NCBI RefSeq assembly: GCF_004362015.1
Contig: NZ_SNWW01000010.1
Coordinates: 1-64,000, forward strand
Direction of reading: 5' to 3'
Source of the DNA: Flavobacterium chryseum
Lineage (GTDB): Bacteria; Bacteroidota; Bacteroidia; Flavobacteriales; Flavobacteriaceae
DNA length: 64,000 nucleotides
The notes under the pieces: generated by a model
Told to the model about the DNA's origin: nothing
The model's input: the letters and a program-made list of their open reading frames with translations, nothing else
The model's database searches: none
Program-made: the position numbers and the translations under genes
Shown here: in pieces, positions 1 to 9,454 of the stretch
Layout: every line of letters starts with the position of its first letter
Position numbering within the stretch: the stretch's first letter is position 1

Positions 1-95
1 TTTAGATTTTAGATTTTAGATTTTAGATTTTAGATTTTAGATTTTAGATTTTAGATTTTAGATTTTAGATTTTAGATTTTAGATTTTAGATTTTA
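1..95. repeat. Heptanucleotide tandem repeat (TTTAGAT)n
   Basis: Thirteen perfect copies of TTTAGAT occupy 1-91 and a partial copy follows. The array runs off the left edge of the window, so its true length is unknown. The same heptamer recurs as four perfect copies at 34278-34305 and as degenerate copies on the other strand at 11919-11946. Confidence 0.97.
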
Positions 96-97
96 TA

Positions 98-133
98 CAA
101 AACCTCGTTTAAATAAATTTAAACGAGGTTTTG
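98..133. terminator. Hairpin terminator
   Basis: Perfect 17-bp arms (98-114 and 117-133, core AAAACCTCGTTTAAAT) enclose a 2-base loop and are followed on the + strand by a T-rich run. It could end + strand transcription entering from the left and, more weakly, the minus-strand GH105 gene that stops at 195. Confidence 0.8.
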
Positions 134-154
134 TTTTTATTATATTCTATCTCT

Positions 155-189
155 CTTATAACTCATAATTCATAATTCATAACTCATAA
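155..189. repeat. Short interspersed CATAATT/CATAACTC repeat
   Basis: Tandem variants of ATAATTCATAACTCATAA fill this stretch. Similar sequence occurs at about 17133-17191, next to another terminator with the same AAAACCTCGTTT stem. This suggests a common low-complexity intergenic repeat of this genome. Confidence 0.6.
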
Positions 190-194
190 ACAAA

Positions 195-1529
195 TCAACT
201 CTTTGTTTTCAACTGAATAGAACTGTCGTTGATCTCAAACTTGCTGTTTTTCAAAAGAGAAATCATTTCGGCTCCGGCCAGTAAAACGGGACCATAACCA
301 TGAGCAGCATATAAATTTACCGGACGATAATAATAAAAAGCCGGATCAAAACCCATTCCGGTTCCTACGCAAGTTCCTTCTACCTGGCCTTTTGCATTTA
401 CTTTTGATGCAACCGCATTCCACGCCAGTAAAACTGCAGGAGTATAAGCCAATTTATCTACATAACCACGGTTTATGGCTCTGGCAATAGCATAGGTATA
501 TATGGCTGTAGCCGAAGTTTCCAAATAGGTATCATTTCTATCGATCAATTGATGCCAAAAACCTGTTCCGTGCTGATACTGCAATAATCCTGCAATGTGT
601 TTTTGAAGCTGTGCCAAAACCTGAGGATATCCGGGATGATTTTTAGGCAATACTTCCAGCAATTCGACCATTGTCATTACCGCCCAACCATTAGCTCGTG
701 CCCAGTGAAACTGCGGATGAACCTGCATCGATTCGACCCAGCCGTGCATATAAAGTCCTTTTTGACTGTTGAACATTCTTTCAGAAAATTGATTGACTTG
801 TTTAACAGCATCATCAAAATATTTTACATCGCCGGTATAATTTCCCATTTGAGCCAAAGCGGGAACGCTCATAAACAAATCGTCAAGCCAAAGTGTATTG
901 TCCTGAGGCCTGTTTCTGGCAAGAGTTCCATCTTTCAAACGGAATTCCTTTTCACTTATGTATTTTATAAAATTGTTTATTACAGGATCAAAATTGGCAT
1001 TATTTCCTGCTTTTTTGGCTTTTATAAATGCGGCGCATAATGCACCTGCATCGTCTAAAGCTCTTGGTTTTAAAACGGTGTGTACAGGAGAATCTTTTTC
1101 ATTTTCGCTTTTATAATTTTCTGAAATATCTGCAATAAGTTTAAGGCGTGTATTGGTGTAATCTGCATATTCTTTTTTTCCTGTAGCCTCAGCTGCCAAA
1201 AGCATTCCGGCATACGTAACGCCCCATTCATAACTTGTTAATCTAAAAGCACCTGGAGAAAATATGATTTTTCCTTTTGCTTTTTTAAAGTCTTTTACTT
1301 CTGAATTGTCACTTGCCAGTACCGCTTTTGAAGCTGTATTTTCTTCCAGAAAAGTATACACTCTGTTTAAAACTGCTTCGATATTGCTTTTTTCTGGAAT
1401 AACATAAGGTGTTACATAATCGGGCTTCATCAAATGCAATGGCGTAGTTACATCATTGGTCTGAGCACTTACTGCAGCGCAGAATCCAAAGGCGAATAAT
1501 GTTATAATGTGGGTTGCTTTATAATTCAT
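195..1529 (-). CDS. GH105 unsaturated rhamnogalacturonyl hydrolase (YteR-like)
   Basis: Predicted exported six-hairpin glycosidase of family GH105. The family removes the 4,5-unsaturated galacturonate that a lyase leaves at the non-reducing end of rhamnogalacturonan oligomers. A signal peptide is visible at residues 1-22 (ends AAVSAQ). Family-type motifs are WLDDLFM (about 214-220, with the probable catalytic Asp) and HWARANGWA (about 275-283). At 444 aa it is longer than bacterial YteR because of its N-terminal part. It lies 49 bp downstream of rhaM and probably shares its transcript. The pairing fits handling of the unsaturated galacturonate-rhamnose disaccharides made by the PL11 lyase in this locus. 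Assignment to rhamnogalacturonan and not homogalacturonan is inferred from context. Confidence 0.88.
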   Translation of the reverse strand: MNYKATHIITLFAFGFCAAVSAQTNDVTTPLHLMKPDYVTPYVIPEKSNIEAVLNRVYTFLEENTASKAVLASDNSEVKDFKKAKGKIIFSPGAFRLTSYEWGVTYAGMLLAAEATGKKEYADYTNTRLKLIADISENYKSENEKDSPVHTVLKPRALDDAGALCAAFIKAKKAGNNANFDPVINNFIKYISEKEFRLKDGTLARNRPQDNTLWLDDLFMSVPALAQMGNYTGDVKYFDDAVKQVNQFSERMFNSQKGLYMHGWVESMQVHPQFHWARANGWAVMTMVELLEVLPKNHPGYPQVLAQLQKHIAGLLQYQHGTGFWHQLIDRNDTYLETSATAIYTYAIARAINRGYVDKLAYTPAVLLAWNAVASKVNAKGQVEGTCVGTGMGFDPAFYYYRPVNLYAAHGYGPVLLAGAEMISLLKNSKFEINDSSIQLKTKS

Positions 1530-1578
1530 ACTAATGATAGTTAAAGTGAAGAATTCAATTTAAAACATTTTTTATTTT

Positions 1579-1905
1579 TTAATCTAAATAAAAAACTTCT
1601 TTTAATGCAATGGCAACGGGCGAATTATCCGGATTTGTTTCCATAATGTCTCCCATATAAGCCCACCATTTTTGTACAATAGGGTGATTGGGCAAATACT
1701 TGTGATCAAAGTCGGGACTTATCTTTTGTACGGCAAACAATATAAGTGTTTCTTCATCTAAAAAAATACTGTAATCCTGTATACCGCTGTCTGAAAGCAA
1801 AGTGGTCAATTCAGGCCAAATTTCGTCGTGGCGTTTTTTATATTCGGCTTCAAAACCCGGCTTTAATTTCATCTTGAAAGCATTACGAATAGTGTTTTTT
1901 GTCAT
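1579..1905 (-). CDS. rhaM: L-rhamnose mutarotase
   Basis: Interconverts the alpha and beta anomers of L-rhamnose, in the cytoplasm because no signal peptide is present. The 108-aa length is typical. The sequence carries the family signature YKKRHDEIWPEL (about 22-33, with the conserved His26) and the C-terminal WWAYMGD segment (about 80-86). It is the only rhamnose-metabolism gene in the window; rhamnose isomerase, kinase and aldolase genes are absent, so they must lie elsewhere. It sits between the susD gene, from which a terminator separates it, and a GH105 gene. Rhamnose is the sugar expected from the GH106 rhamnosidase and GH105 enzymes encoded nearby. Confidence 0.93.
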   Translation of the reverse strand: MTKNTIRNAFKMKLKPGFEAEYKKRHDEIWPELTTLLSDSGIQDYSIFLDEETLILFAVQKISPDFDHKYLPNHPIVQKWWAYMGDIMETNPDNSPVAIALKEVFYLD

Positions 1906-1977
1906 TTTTCTATATTTTAAGATTAATCCGCTGGTTTATTCCTCAACTTAAAACAGGGAATAGAGTTCATGGTAAAA

Positions 1978-2005
1978 AAACCGTCTCTAAAAAATGAGAC
2001 GGTTT
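1978..2005 (-). terminator. Terminator after susC1-susD1
   Basis: Ten-bp arms AAACCGTCTC / GAGACGGTTT (1978-1987 and 1996-2005). On the minus strand the stem is followed by a run of T (the A-run at about 1973-1980). It lies 28 bp past the susD1 stop, so rhaM-GH105 expression depends on read-through or on a separate promoter that I could not identify. Confidence 0.8.
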
Positions 2006-2032
2006 AAAACTAGTAGTTAAAAATGAAAATCG

Positions 2033-3979
2033 TTAGTAACCCGGATTCTGCATGGCATCTTTTTCTGCAGCCGTTAATGGTTTTCCGTTGGCGTATACAC
2101 CGTCAAGGAAAGTTTGCGGAATTGGACGCAAATTATGATAATCCTGAATATTTGGAGCTGCCTCAATATTATAAGCTTTTGCTCTGGCTACTAAAGTTTT
2201 GGTTCTACTAAGGTCTTCCCAACGATGAAACTCACCGCAAAGTTCTCTGGTTCTTTCGTTTAGAACTAAACACAGCATTCGGTCATATTCACTGCCATAT
2301 CCCAGTTTTGAAATAACAGCTTCATCCTCTGCGGGCAAAGTTCCGGTACTGGTGATTGCTAAACTGGTTGCTGTAGTTGCAACGGGAATATTATTAGATT
2401 CATAATACGAATTTTCAGGAATGAAAGAAATTGGAATTCCAGCCTGACCTCCAACAGTCCAGGCAGCTAAACCATCCGTATAAGCAGCGCGGTTCTCTCC
2501 CGCTTTATAGGCAGCGCGGGTACGAACGGCATTAATATACGATAATGCATCAGCAAATGTTGCTGATCCTAATTGTGCCAAACGTATTTTTGCTTCGGCG
2601 GCCATCAAATAAGTTTCTGCTGAACGTGCCAGTACCATATCACGGGATCCTTTAGTGTTGCTTACATCAATCCTGTTGCCGTCGAGATGTTTATTTAAAG
2701 ATGGAAATCGAACATCGGCCATTAAACCAACATGGTCTGCTGCATAAGCCACATACACACTTGGAATTGTTTTTCCTGTTTTAGAATAAATTATAGCATC
2801 TGTATTTTTAGTTTTGGCAAAACGTGTATCAGCTGCATAATTTACTATATACATGATACCCAGATCACCGTTTGCATAATAATTTCCTGATTTATTATTG
2901 ATGATGCTTTTTGTTTGAAAACTTTTCCAAAAACGAGAATCGTTTACATGATCAAATACATCGTAAACAAAATATGTAGGTGCTAAACGGCTAAATGGTC
3001 TCCCTCCTGCTAAATTTCGTTTCATTTGAGGCAACTGATCATAGGTAGAAAGAAAATGCAAATGCTGCTGATTGCCTCCTGTAGTTAATGTACTGGCATT
3101 AAACTGAGCAGACAGGATTAACTCCGGAAGTTTCTCATTGGCACCATCCGCAACGGTGTAATTCCATAAATCGACATAATTTGCTGCTAACGGATGATGT
3201 GAAATCACCTCATCAGATAAAGTCACTACTTGTTGTAAATCAGTTACTTTTGTGGCTGAATTCCAGCCATCATTAATTTCACTGGCACGCGTTAAATAGG
3301 CTTTTGCCAAATAATGTGCTGCAGCATCTTTGGTAATTTTAGCCGGAGCGCCTGCATTTCCTAAGAGATTATATGCTTGTGTAAAATCGGTAATTATTTG
3401 TTCTAAAACCTGTTGAGGCGCTGCTCTGGTAAATTCTAATTCAACGGTAGAACTTGTTGTTAATTTTATCGGAACAGCACCATACTGGCTTACCAATTTT
3501 AAATAATTAAATGCTCTTAAAAAATATCCTTCTCCTAATGCTGTTTTCTTGATCGCATCGTTAGAAGATGCAATGTTTGTAGCAGATTCAATTAATTGAT
3601 TAGCATTTCCAATTCCAATATACAAATTGTCCCAATTCGTATTTGCCGCAACCGTGTTGGCATTCGATGCTGTTACAAACGCTTTGAAACCTGACGAATA
3701 GGAATTCCAAATCCAGTTTGATGGATCTCCGCCGGCATGAAATTCATCTGTACCGGATTCTGTTGCTGTAAGTGGCACTTCACTGGCAAATTCTGCCGCA
3801 AACACCTGGTAATAAGTACCAACAGCAAGCGCCTGAATTCCTGCCTCGGTTTTATAATAATCTTTGCTATAGGCTGTGGTCAGTTCTTCGTCCAGAAAAT
3901 CTTTGTTGCAGGAGCTGCTGCCAAAAGCAAGCACAACAAGCAACATTAAATTGATATATGGGTTTCTATAATTTTTCAT
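2033..3979 (-). CDS. SusD/RagB-family surface glycan-binding lipoprotein (pair 1)
   Basis: Outer-membrane lipoprotein that forms the lid of a SusC/SusD importer and binds oligosaccharide at the cell surface. A lipoprotein signal is clear: a hydrophobic stretch, then GSSSC with Cys24 followed by NKD. The body shows SusD-family features: an N-terminal FLDEELTT segment, the YFLRAFNYLKL helix near residue 155, and the C-terminal block ERTRELCGEFHRWEDLSRTK with LRPIPQ. The end, MQNPGY, is typical of the family. At 648 aa it is somewhat long. The gene follows susC1 after 22 bp and is followed by a terminator. With a PL11 lyase next door, the likely ligand is a rhamnogalacturonan fragment; this is inferred from neighbours only. 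Confidence 0.93.
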   Translation of the reverse strand: MKNYRNPYINLMLLVVLAFGSSSCNKDFLDEELTTAYSKDYYKTEAGIQALAVGTYYQVFAAEFASEVPLTATESGTDEFHAGGDPSNWIWNSYSSGFKAFVTASNANTVAANTNWDNLYIGIGNANQLIESATNIASSNDAIKKTALGEGYFLRAFNYLKLVSQYGAVPIKLTTSSTVELEFTRAAPQQVLEQIITDFTQAYNLLGNAGAPAKITKDAAAHYLAKAYLTRASEINDGWNSATKVTDLQQVVTLSDEVISHHPLAANYVDLWNYTVADGANEKLPELILSAQFNASTLTTGGNQQHLHFLSTYDQLPQMKRNLAGGRPFSRLAPTYFVYDVFDHVNDSRFWKSFQTKSIINNKSGNYYANGDLGIMYIVNYAADTRFAKTKNTDAIIYSKTGKTIPSVYVAYAADHVGLMADVRFPSLNKHLDGNRIDVSNTKGSRDMVLARSAETYLMAAEAKIRLAQLGSATFADALSYINAVRTRAAYKAGENRAAYTDGLAAWTVGGQAGIPISFIPENSYYESNNIPVATTATSLAITSTGTLPAEDEAVISKLGYGSEYDRMLCLVLNERTRELCGEFHRWEDLSRTKTLVARAKAYNIEAAPNIQDYHNLRPIPQTFLDGVYANGKPLTAAEKDAMQNPGY

Positions 3980-4001
3980 ACTATTTTTATTTAAAATTAA
4001 T

Positions 4002-7000
4002 TTAGAATTCTACGTTTAATCCCAAAGTCATACCTCTGTTTGAAGCTGTTGTTTGTGTATCCAAATCAGTCCATTTTACTTTAGAGAAAATCATACCCGG
4101 GTTGCTTGCCTGGCAATACAGCCTAAGTTTAGAAAGTCCTAGTTTCTCCACTAATTCTTTATCGAAGCGATAGCCTAAAGAAATGTTTCTTATTTTCAGG
4201 AATGAACCGTCACGATATCCTAAGACAGGAAAATAAGGATCTCCTGTACCTGCAGAGTAGATTGGTTTTTGATATTCTGCATTGGTATTGTTGTCTGTAT
4301 AATAATTAATGGCACGCTGACTTCCTTTTGCACCTTCATTTTCTCCCAAAGTATCATATAAATACCCCATACGACCGTAAACAAAGAAGGAGAATTCGAC
4401 ATTTTTGTAAGCAAAAGTATTCGTTAATCCAACGATATATTTTGGATCTTTAGAACCAATAATGACACGGTCGTTGTTGGCATCAATTTTATAATCTCCA
4501 TTCTGATCTACCGGTCTTGCGTTACCAAATGAAAAAATATTGGATCCTGCAGCTGCATTAAATTTTGCCATTTCAGCGGCATCTTCCGGTTTCCAAATTC
4601 CGTTTGATTCGAAACCGTAAGTCACGTTTTGAGATTCTCCAATAAATAAGTTATTGTTGATATCATCAAATTTTCCATTTTGAAGCGATACAATTCGGCT
4701 TTGTTGGTATGACGCACTAATATTAGAAGTCCATTCAAAATCTTTTGTCGTTATGTTCACCGTATTCAAAGTAAGCTCTACTCCGTTTCCTTCTGTTTCA
4801 CCAACATTTTGATAAGTGTCTTTTACTCCGATAACTGTAGGTACGCTGCTTTTTAATAATAAATCGGTAGTTTTGCTAGTGTAATAATCTAAAGCACCGG
4901 AAATTCTATTGCTGAACATAGAGAAATCGATTCCATAATTAAATTGTGAGGTTTGCTCCCAGCCCAGATCTAAATTGCCTAAAGTCGTATTGTCTATTAC
5001 ACCAGATCCGTTTGGATATACTATTCCTGTTAATGGAGGCTGCGTTGCATAAGCCGGAACCGCGGCGTTTCCTGTTACACCATAACCAACTCTTACTTTT
5101 AGCTGGTTAAGCCAAGATACATTTTCTAAAAATTTTTCTTTATTCAGAATCCACGCTACAGATGCACTTGGAAAAAATGCCCATCTGTTATCTGATGCTA
5201 ATTGCGAAGCACCATCAAAACGACCAGATGCCGTAAGTAAATATTTATCGGCATAGCTGTAGTTTACTCTCCCCATGTACGACAATAAACCCGTATCTGT
5301 CAATCCTGAAGAATATCCTGCAAGTGTAACATTAGCAGGAGTTAAAGAATTCCATTTGTTTGCGGGATTTTTGATATCATTGGCAGAAAGTGAACTTTGT
5401 TCGTTGTGATATTCCGTCTGGCTCATTAATAAAGTTGCACCAAAATTATGATTGCCAAATGTTTTATTATAAAAAATCAAATTATCCAGCGTGTAAGAAA
5501 TTGATTTTTCATTGGCTAAAGAAGCAAAACTTGTTCCGGAGCGAATGGCTGATTTTCCATCTAAATATACTCCATCGCGGTACGATGTGATATCCGGACC
5601 AAAATTAACACGGTATTTTAAACCTTCGAGTGACTTAGAAAAAGTGCCGAAATCAATCTGGGCATATAAACTACCAAAAGTACGCAATGAAACACGCTGA
5701 TCCTGTGAATATTTATATTCATCTACAGGTGTTCTGATGGTTGAATCTCCTCCGGGATTATCAATTCTTACTCCGTTGCTGTCATAAGGAACTGCATACG
5801 GAAGATTTGTACGGGCTGTTGCGTAGATTCCGGTAGTAGTGGTAACGGCTGTTCTTCCTACATTAGATTGTCCGTATTCATTTACACCATAACTGATATT
5901 AAGACCTGCACCCATCGAGAACCATTTGGTAGGCGTAATATCAACATTGGCTGTACCGCTGTAACGCAAATAGCTTTGTCCTTGCAATGTTCCTGTATTA
6001 TTTAAATATCCAAAAGAACCATAGGCTTTCATTTTTTCTGTACCACCGCTAACCCCTATGGTATGTTGCTGTGTAATTCCTGTACGGGTCACAAATTTTG
6101 TCCAGTCTGTAGTTGCTACTTTAGACCCATCCCATGTTGTGGTTATGTTTCCACTGGCATCTCTCCATCCTTTTTCAATATTTGCCCAGGCAGAAGGATC
6201 TGCAGAAGCCAGGAAAATCAATTTATCATTTTCGATATTTGGAGCATCTCCCTTTGGAAAAGCTGCTGGATTAGAATAATATCTTCCCCAACGGCGAAAT
6301 TCGATGTATTCTGCAGCATTCATCATCGGAGCATTTTCATGTATGGTTTCCATTACTAGTGAAGTATCATAATTCAAAGTAAATCTTCCATTCTTACCTT
6401 TTTTTGTTGTTACGATAATAACCCCGTTCGCACCACGGGAACCATAAATAGCGGTAGCCGAGGCATCTTTTAATACATCGATTGTTTCAATATCGGTTGG
6501 GTTTAAAAAATCGATTCCTCCAGAATTCGGATCCACACTAATTTTTCCGGTAGAAGCATCTGTAACAAGTCTTGAATTTAAAGGGATTCCATCTACCACA
6601 TAAAGCGGCGCATTAGAAGCCGAGATAGAGCGCGAGCCACGAATGGTAATAGTACCTACTGTTCCCGGACGCTCATTCGAAGAAACATCTACACCGGCAG
6701 CTTTACCCTGCATGGCTTGTACTGCATTTACGACAGGCCTGGACGCAATTTCTTCGGCACCAACACTTACAATAGATCCGGTAAGATCTTTTTTCTTTTT
6801 TACACCATATCCAACAACGACAACTTCCTCCAGAGAATTGTCGTCTTCCTTGAGCACAACATTATATTCATTTGAATTTCCGATAGTAATTTCCTGAGAT
6901 TTAAAGCCGATAAAACTATATACGAGAACAGTTCCTGAGGAAACGCTGATAGAATAACTTCCGTCCAGATCTGTACTTACACCACTCTTGCTTCCTTTAA

Positions 7001-7139
7001 TCAGAACGTTGACACCTGGTATTGGCAATCCTGAAGGATCCTTAATGATACCCTTAACTACTTTGTTCTGAGCATAGGCAGATACATGCAATAATGACAA
7101 CATCACTATAACAAGCAAAACGCTAAATTTGTTTTTCAT
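4002..7139 (-). CDS. SusC/RagA-family TonB-dependent outer-membrane transporter (pair 1)
   Basis: Energised outer-membrane channel that imports oligosaccharides captured by its SusD partner. Order of parts: signal peptide (1-23, ending AYAQ), carboxypeptidase-regulatory-like beta domain (about 26-105, with GVNVLIKGSKSGVSTDLDG), the segment EEVVVVGYGVKKKKDLTGS, a plug domain with VDGIPL and the block DVLKDASATAIYGSRGANG, then a large beta-barrel ending in aromatic FEF-type residues (LNVEF). The 1045-aa length is normal. It is the first gene of its operon. The promoter carries the shared CAGGAT double site, and the leader holds AATTAACCAA 12 nt before the ATG, as in the other two susC genes here. 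Substrate (rhamnogalacturonan oligomers) is inferred from context. Confidence 0.95.
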   Translation of the reverse strand: MKNKFSVLLVIVMLSLLHVSAYAQNKVVKGIIKDPSGLPIPGVNVLIKGSKSGVSTDLDGSYSISVSSGTVLVYSFIGFKSQEITIGNSNEYNVVLKEDDNSLEEVVVVGYGVKKKKDLTGSIVSVGAEEIASRPVVNAVQAMQGKAAGVDVSSNERPGTVGTITIRGSRSISASNAPLYVVDGIPLNSRLVTDASTGKISVDPNSGGIDFLNPTDIETIDVLKDASATAIYGSRGANGVIIVTTKKGKNGRFTLNYDTSLVMETIHENAPMMNAAEYIEFRRWGRYYSNPAAFPKGDAPNIENDKLIFLASADPSAWANIEKGWRDASGNITTTWDGSKVATTDWTKFVTRTGITQQHTIGVSGGTEKMKAYGSFGYLNNTGTLQGQSYLRYSGTANVDITPTKWFSMGAGLNISYGVNEYGQSNVGRTAVTTTTGIYATARTNLPYAVPYDSNGVRIDNPGGDSTIRTPVDEYKYSQDQRVSLRTFGSLYAQIDFGTFSKSLEGLKYRVNFGPDITSYRDGVYLDGKSAIRSGTSFASLANEKSISYTLDNLIFYNKTFGNHNFGATLLMSQTEYHNEQSSLSANDIKNPANKWNSLTPANVTLAGYSSGLTDTGLLSYMGRVNYSYADKYLLTASGRFDGASQLASDNRWAFFPSASVAWILNKEKFLENVSWLNQLKVRVGYGVTGNAAVPAYATQPPLTGIVYPNGSGVIDNTTLGNLDLGWEQTSQFNYGIDFSMFSNRISGALDYYTSKTTDLLLKSSVPTVIGVKDTYQNVGETEGNGVELTLNTVNITTKDFEWTSNISASYQQSRIVSLQNGKFDDINNNLFIGESQNVTYGFESNGIWKPEDAAEMAKFNAAAGSNIFSFGNARPVDQNGDYKIDANNDRVIIGSKDPKYIVGLTNTFAYKNVEFSFFVYGRMGYLYDTLGENEGAKGSQRAINYYTDNNTNAEYQKPIYSAGTGDPYFPVLGYRDGSFLKIRNISLGYRFDKELVEKLGLSKLRLYCQASNPGMIFSKVKWTDLDTQTTASNRGMTLGLNVEF

Positions 7140-7150
7140 AAAGTTAAAAT

Positions 7151-7160
7151 TTGGTTAATT
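7151..7160 (-). promoter_or_regulatory. Conserved susC leader motif AATTAACCAA
   Basis: The 10-mer AATTAACCAA (coding strand) lies with its near edge 12 nt from the susC1 ATG. The identical 10-mer is found at 12-13 nt before the other two susC starts (26889-26898, 49502-49511). It could act in translation initiation or be an RNA-binding site; this is inference. Confidence 0.5.
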
Positions 7161-7171
7161 AATAGTTAACT

Positions 7172-7216
7172 CAAATTTATCGAGAAGTTCATTTCGTACT
7201 ATCCTGTAGTATCCTG
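7172..7216 (-). promoter_or_regulatory. susC1 promoter with CAGGAT direct-repeat activator site
   Basis: On the minus strand two CAGGATA units (7200-7206 and 7210-7216) are spaced 10 bp centre to centre. Twenty-one bp downstream of the proximal CAGGAT is TAAATTTG (7172-7179), which matches the Bacteroidota -7 element TAnnTTTG. The expected -33 element is absent at that place and the repeat lies there instead, which suggests an activator bound next to polymerase. The same geometry is found in front of four other transcription units in this window. The rest of the 437-bp gap between 7140 and 7576 is AT-rich and shows no gene. Confidence 0.72.
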
Positions 7217-7541
7217 CCAATTAATTTATTATCATTCTAATTTACAATGTTTTACAAAAATGCATTAAGTTTTTTTTAACCATAAAAATCTTCAACCCCC
7301 CGTAAATACTAGGAAAAATAAACAAATGCATATATCAAAAAATAAAAGTATTTATTTTAAACATATCCCATTAATTTTAAATTTATTTTGTTAAATGATA
7401 AAAAAAATTAATAAGATTACTGTATATACTTAATTTCAAAACTGAAAAATAATAAACAACGAAAAATGAAGTGTAAGACATGTTTAATCTTGTCTTTCTA
7501 AAAAAATTATACTTTTCAATTTTTACTTAAAATAAAAATCA

Positions 7542-7578
7542 AAAAAGAGCCCCGATTGTTTAAATCGGGGCTCTTTTT
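7542..7578 (-). terminator. Strong terminator after the PL11 gene
   Basis: Sixteen-bp arms (7542-7557 and 7563-7578, core AGAGCCCCGATT) with a 5-base loop overlap the last bases of the PL11 stop codon. Minus-strand transcripts end in a U-run here. It separates the DUF4450/six-hairpin/PL11 unit from susC1. Confidence 0.9.
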
Positions 7579-9427
7579 ATTTTTTCTGCGGTACTAAAAC
7601 AATATTCGGCTTTGGAGCAGGTTTCATGTCTTTTCCCATATAAAAACTCGTGTGCGGCGGCTGATTATATCCAACGTTTTGCCATGTGATACTGAGCCTG
7701 TATTGCGGATCGTGCATTAAGGTATATTGTCTGATTTCTGTGGGAATTGTGGTGGAATAAATTCTAAGCTCTTTATTGTCTTCTGATCTTAAAATTAATT
7801 CTTCTCTCCAGTCTCCCAGAATATCTGCAGAAAGTGCGGGTGTTGATTTTGTTCCATTATTAGAGGCAGCTCCCGTTGCAGTGAATAATCGGCCTTTATT
7901 GTATTTATCAATATAATTTGAATTCAATAGTTCTCTTGAAGAATCACCATCCCAATAAATGACAAAATTGGTTGATGTTGGTGCTTTTCCAATTTTATTT
8001 CCTTTCATGTCATGCAAATCAGGAGATCCTGACCACCAGCATTGCGCACCTTTTCTTGTCGGATCTATATTGTCTGCGACACCACGGCCGACATCTTCAT
8101 TAAGAGAATCTGTAAATAAAACTTTTCCATCGGCTGCCGAAAACAAAGTTACGCCAGGTCCTGTAGTTCCATTTTCAATTTCATGTATTCCAAAAGCTTC
8201 TAAACCGGGAACGTCAGGGTCAAGATCGGTAACATGCAAAGCATCTCCGTGCCTAAAACCTGTGGTGTACAATCCTTTTCCATCATCATCAACACACATT
8301 GAGCCGTAAATAATTTCATCTTTTCCGTCATTATCTACATCAGCAACCGTAAGCCCGTGATTTCCCATTCCGGAATACGGATTCTCGGCATCTTTACTGT
8401 CAAAAATCCACCTCGAAGTAAGTTTGTTATTTTTAAAATCCCACGCAGCTAAAACCGTTCTTCCATAATAACCACGGCACATTACAACACTCGGATGAAT
8501 TCCGTCTAAATAAGCAATACAGGCTGTAAAACGATCAATTCGGTTTCCTTTTGTGTCATTTCCACCGCTTCCGCCATGTCCGCCCCAACCTCCAAGATCA
8601 CCGCGTTCCGGAATGTAATCGACGGTTGTAATTATTTTGCCTGTTCTTCCATCAAAAACCGAAAGATATTCAGGGCCTTTTAAAATTTTACCAAAGACGG
8701 GAGAATGCGGATCTCTGTCTACCCAGTCCTTCGAACCATCGCCCACTATATTGTTTTGACTATCTGTTGTACCATCAGCTGTTTTGCAAACAAATTCTGA
8801 AATTCCGTCGCCATCCAGATCGTATACCAAAAATTGTGTATAATGAGCTCCTTCTCGAATATTCTTTCCTAAATTAATCTGCCATAAAAACTTTCCTTCT
8901 AAAGTATAAGCCTGAAATATTGGTGGATCTGTAATTCCGGTATGCGAATTGTCGTGGGCTTTTCCAGTCATGTGCACAATCAAATCGTATTTTCCATCGA
9001 CATCTAAATCGCCAACTGAAAGATCATTTGGAATATAGCCTTCAATCGATTTTAATTGGATGGACAAATAATCTTTATCCGGACTTTCAGCAGAAATGGA
9101 AAAACTTCCCGACGCTTCTGTTTCTTTTACTTTTACAACTGTTTTTACAAACCATGTATTTTCTTCTTGTGGATTTGCTTTGGTATCTATAAAATTTGTG
9201 GCACCCGAAATTGGTTTGTCATTCAATTTGACTGGTTTTTTAGTACCGCTTTTTCTATATAAATTGAAAGCCAAATCATCTAGATCTGTTCCTAAAACGC
9301 GCCAGCCAATAAAAAACTGTCCCTTGTCTTTTATGGCAATTATGCCGCGGTCTAAATTTTCCATTTGTCTTTGGGCAAAAATGGAATAGGAGAAAAACAA
9401 TAGCAGGAATAAAATTCTTTTTTTCAT
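7577..9427 (-). CDS. PL11 rhamnogalacturonan endolyase
   Basis: Polysaccharide lyase family 11: cleaves rhamnogalacturonan I by beta-elimination at galacturonate-rhamnose links and leaves unsaturated ends for GH105. The protein begins with a signal peptide (MKKRILFLLLFFSYSIFAQ), then a short beta domain (RGIIAIKDKGQFFIGWRVLG) and the eight-bladed propeller characteristic of PL11, with Ca-binding-like loops DLDVDGKYD, DLDGDGISE and DVDNDGKDE. It ends with WQNVGYNQPPHTSFYMG, typical of YesW/YesX enzymes. I place the start at the ATG at 9427 (616 aa), because the upstream extension begins with GTG and has no signal-peptide character. It is last in a unit with the six-hairpin and DUF4450 genes and is followed by a strong terminator. 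Confidence 0.94.
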   Translation of the reverse strand: MKKRILFLLLFFSYSIFAQRQMENLDRGIIAIKDKGQFFIGWRVLGTDLDDLAFNLYRKSGTKKPVKLNDKPISGATNFIDTKANPQEENTWFVKTVVKVKETEASGSFSISAESPDKDYLSIQLKSIEGYIPNDLSVGDLDVDGKYDLIVHMTGKAHDNSHTGITDPPIFQAYTLEGKFLWQINLGKNIREGAHYTQFLVYDLDGDGISEFVCKTADGTTDSQNNIVGDGSKDWVDRDPHSPVFGKILKGPEYLSVFDGRTGKIITTVDYIPERGDLGGWGGHGGSGGNDTKGNRIDRFTACIAYLDGIHPSVVMCRGYYGRTVLAAWDFKNNKLTSRWIFDSKDAENPYSGMGNHGLTVADVDNDGKDEIIYGSMCVDDDGKGLYTTGFRHGDALHVTDLDPDVPGLEAFGIHEIENGTTGPGVTLFSAADGKVLFTDSLNEDVGRGVADNIDPTRKGAQCWWSGSPDLHDMKGNKIGKAPTSTNFVIYWDGDSSRELLNSNYIDKYNKGRLFTATGAASNNGTKSTPALSADILGDWREELILRSEDNKELRIYSTTIPTEIRQYTLMHDPQYRLSITWQNVGYNQPPHTSFYMGKDMKPAPKPNIVLVPQKK

Positions 9428-9454
9428 AATTCTTTTTTTATGTGGATTAGAAAG

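Noticed and set aside
1..95. Possible CRISPR-like array
   Set aside because: Direct 7-bp tandem copies without spacers; no cas genes.
597..1040. 147-codon frame on the + strand inside the GH105 gene
   Set aside because: Antisense shadow of a well-supported enzyme; composition is not that of a real protein.
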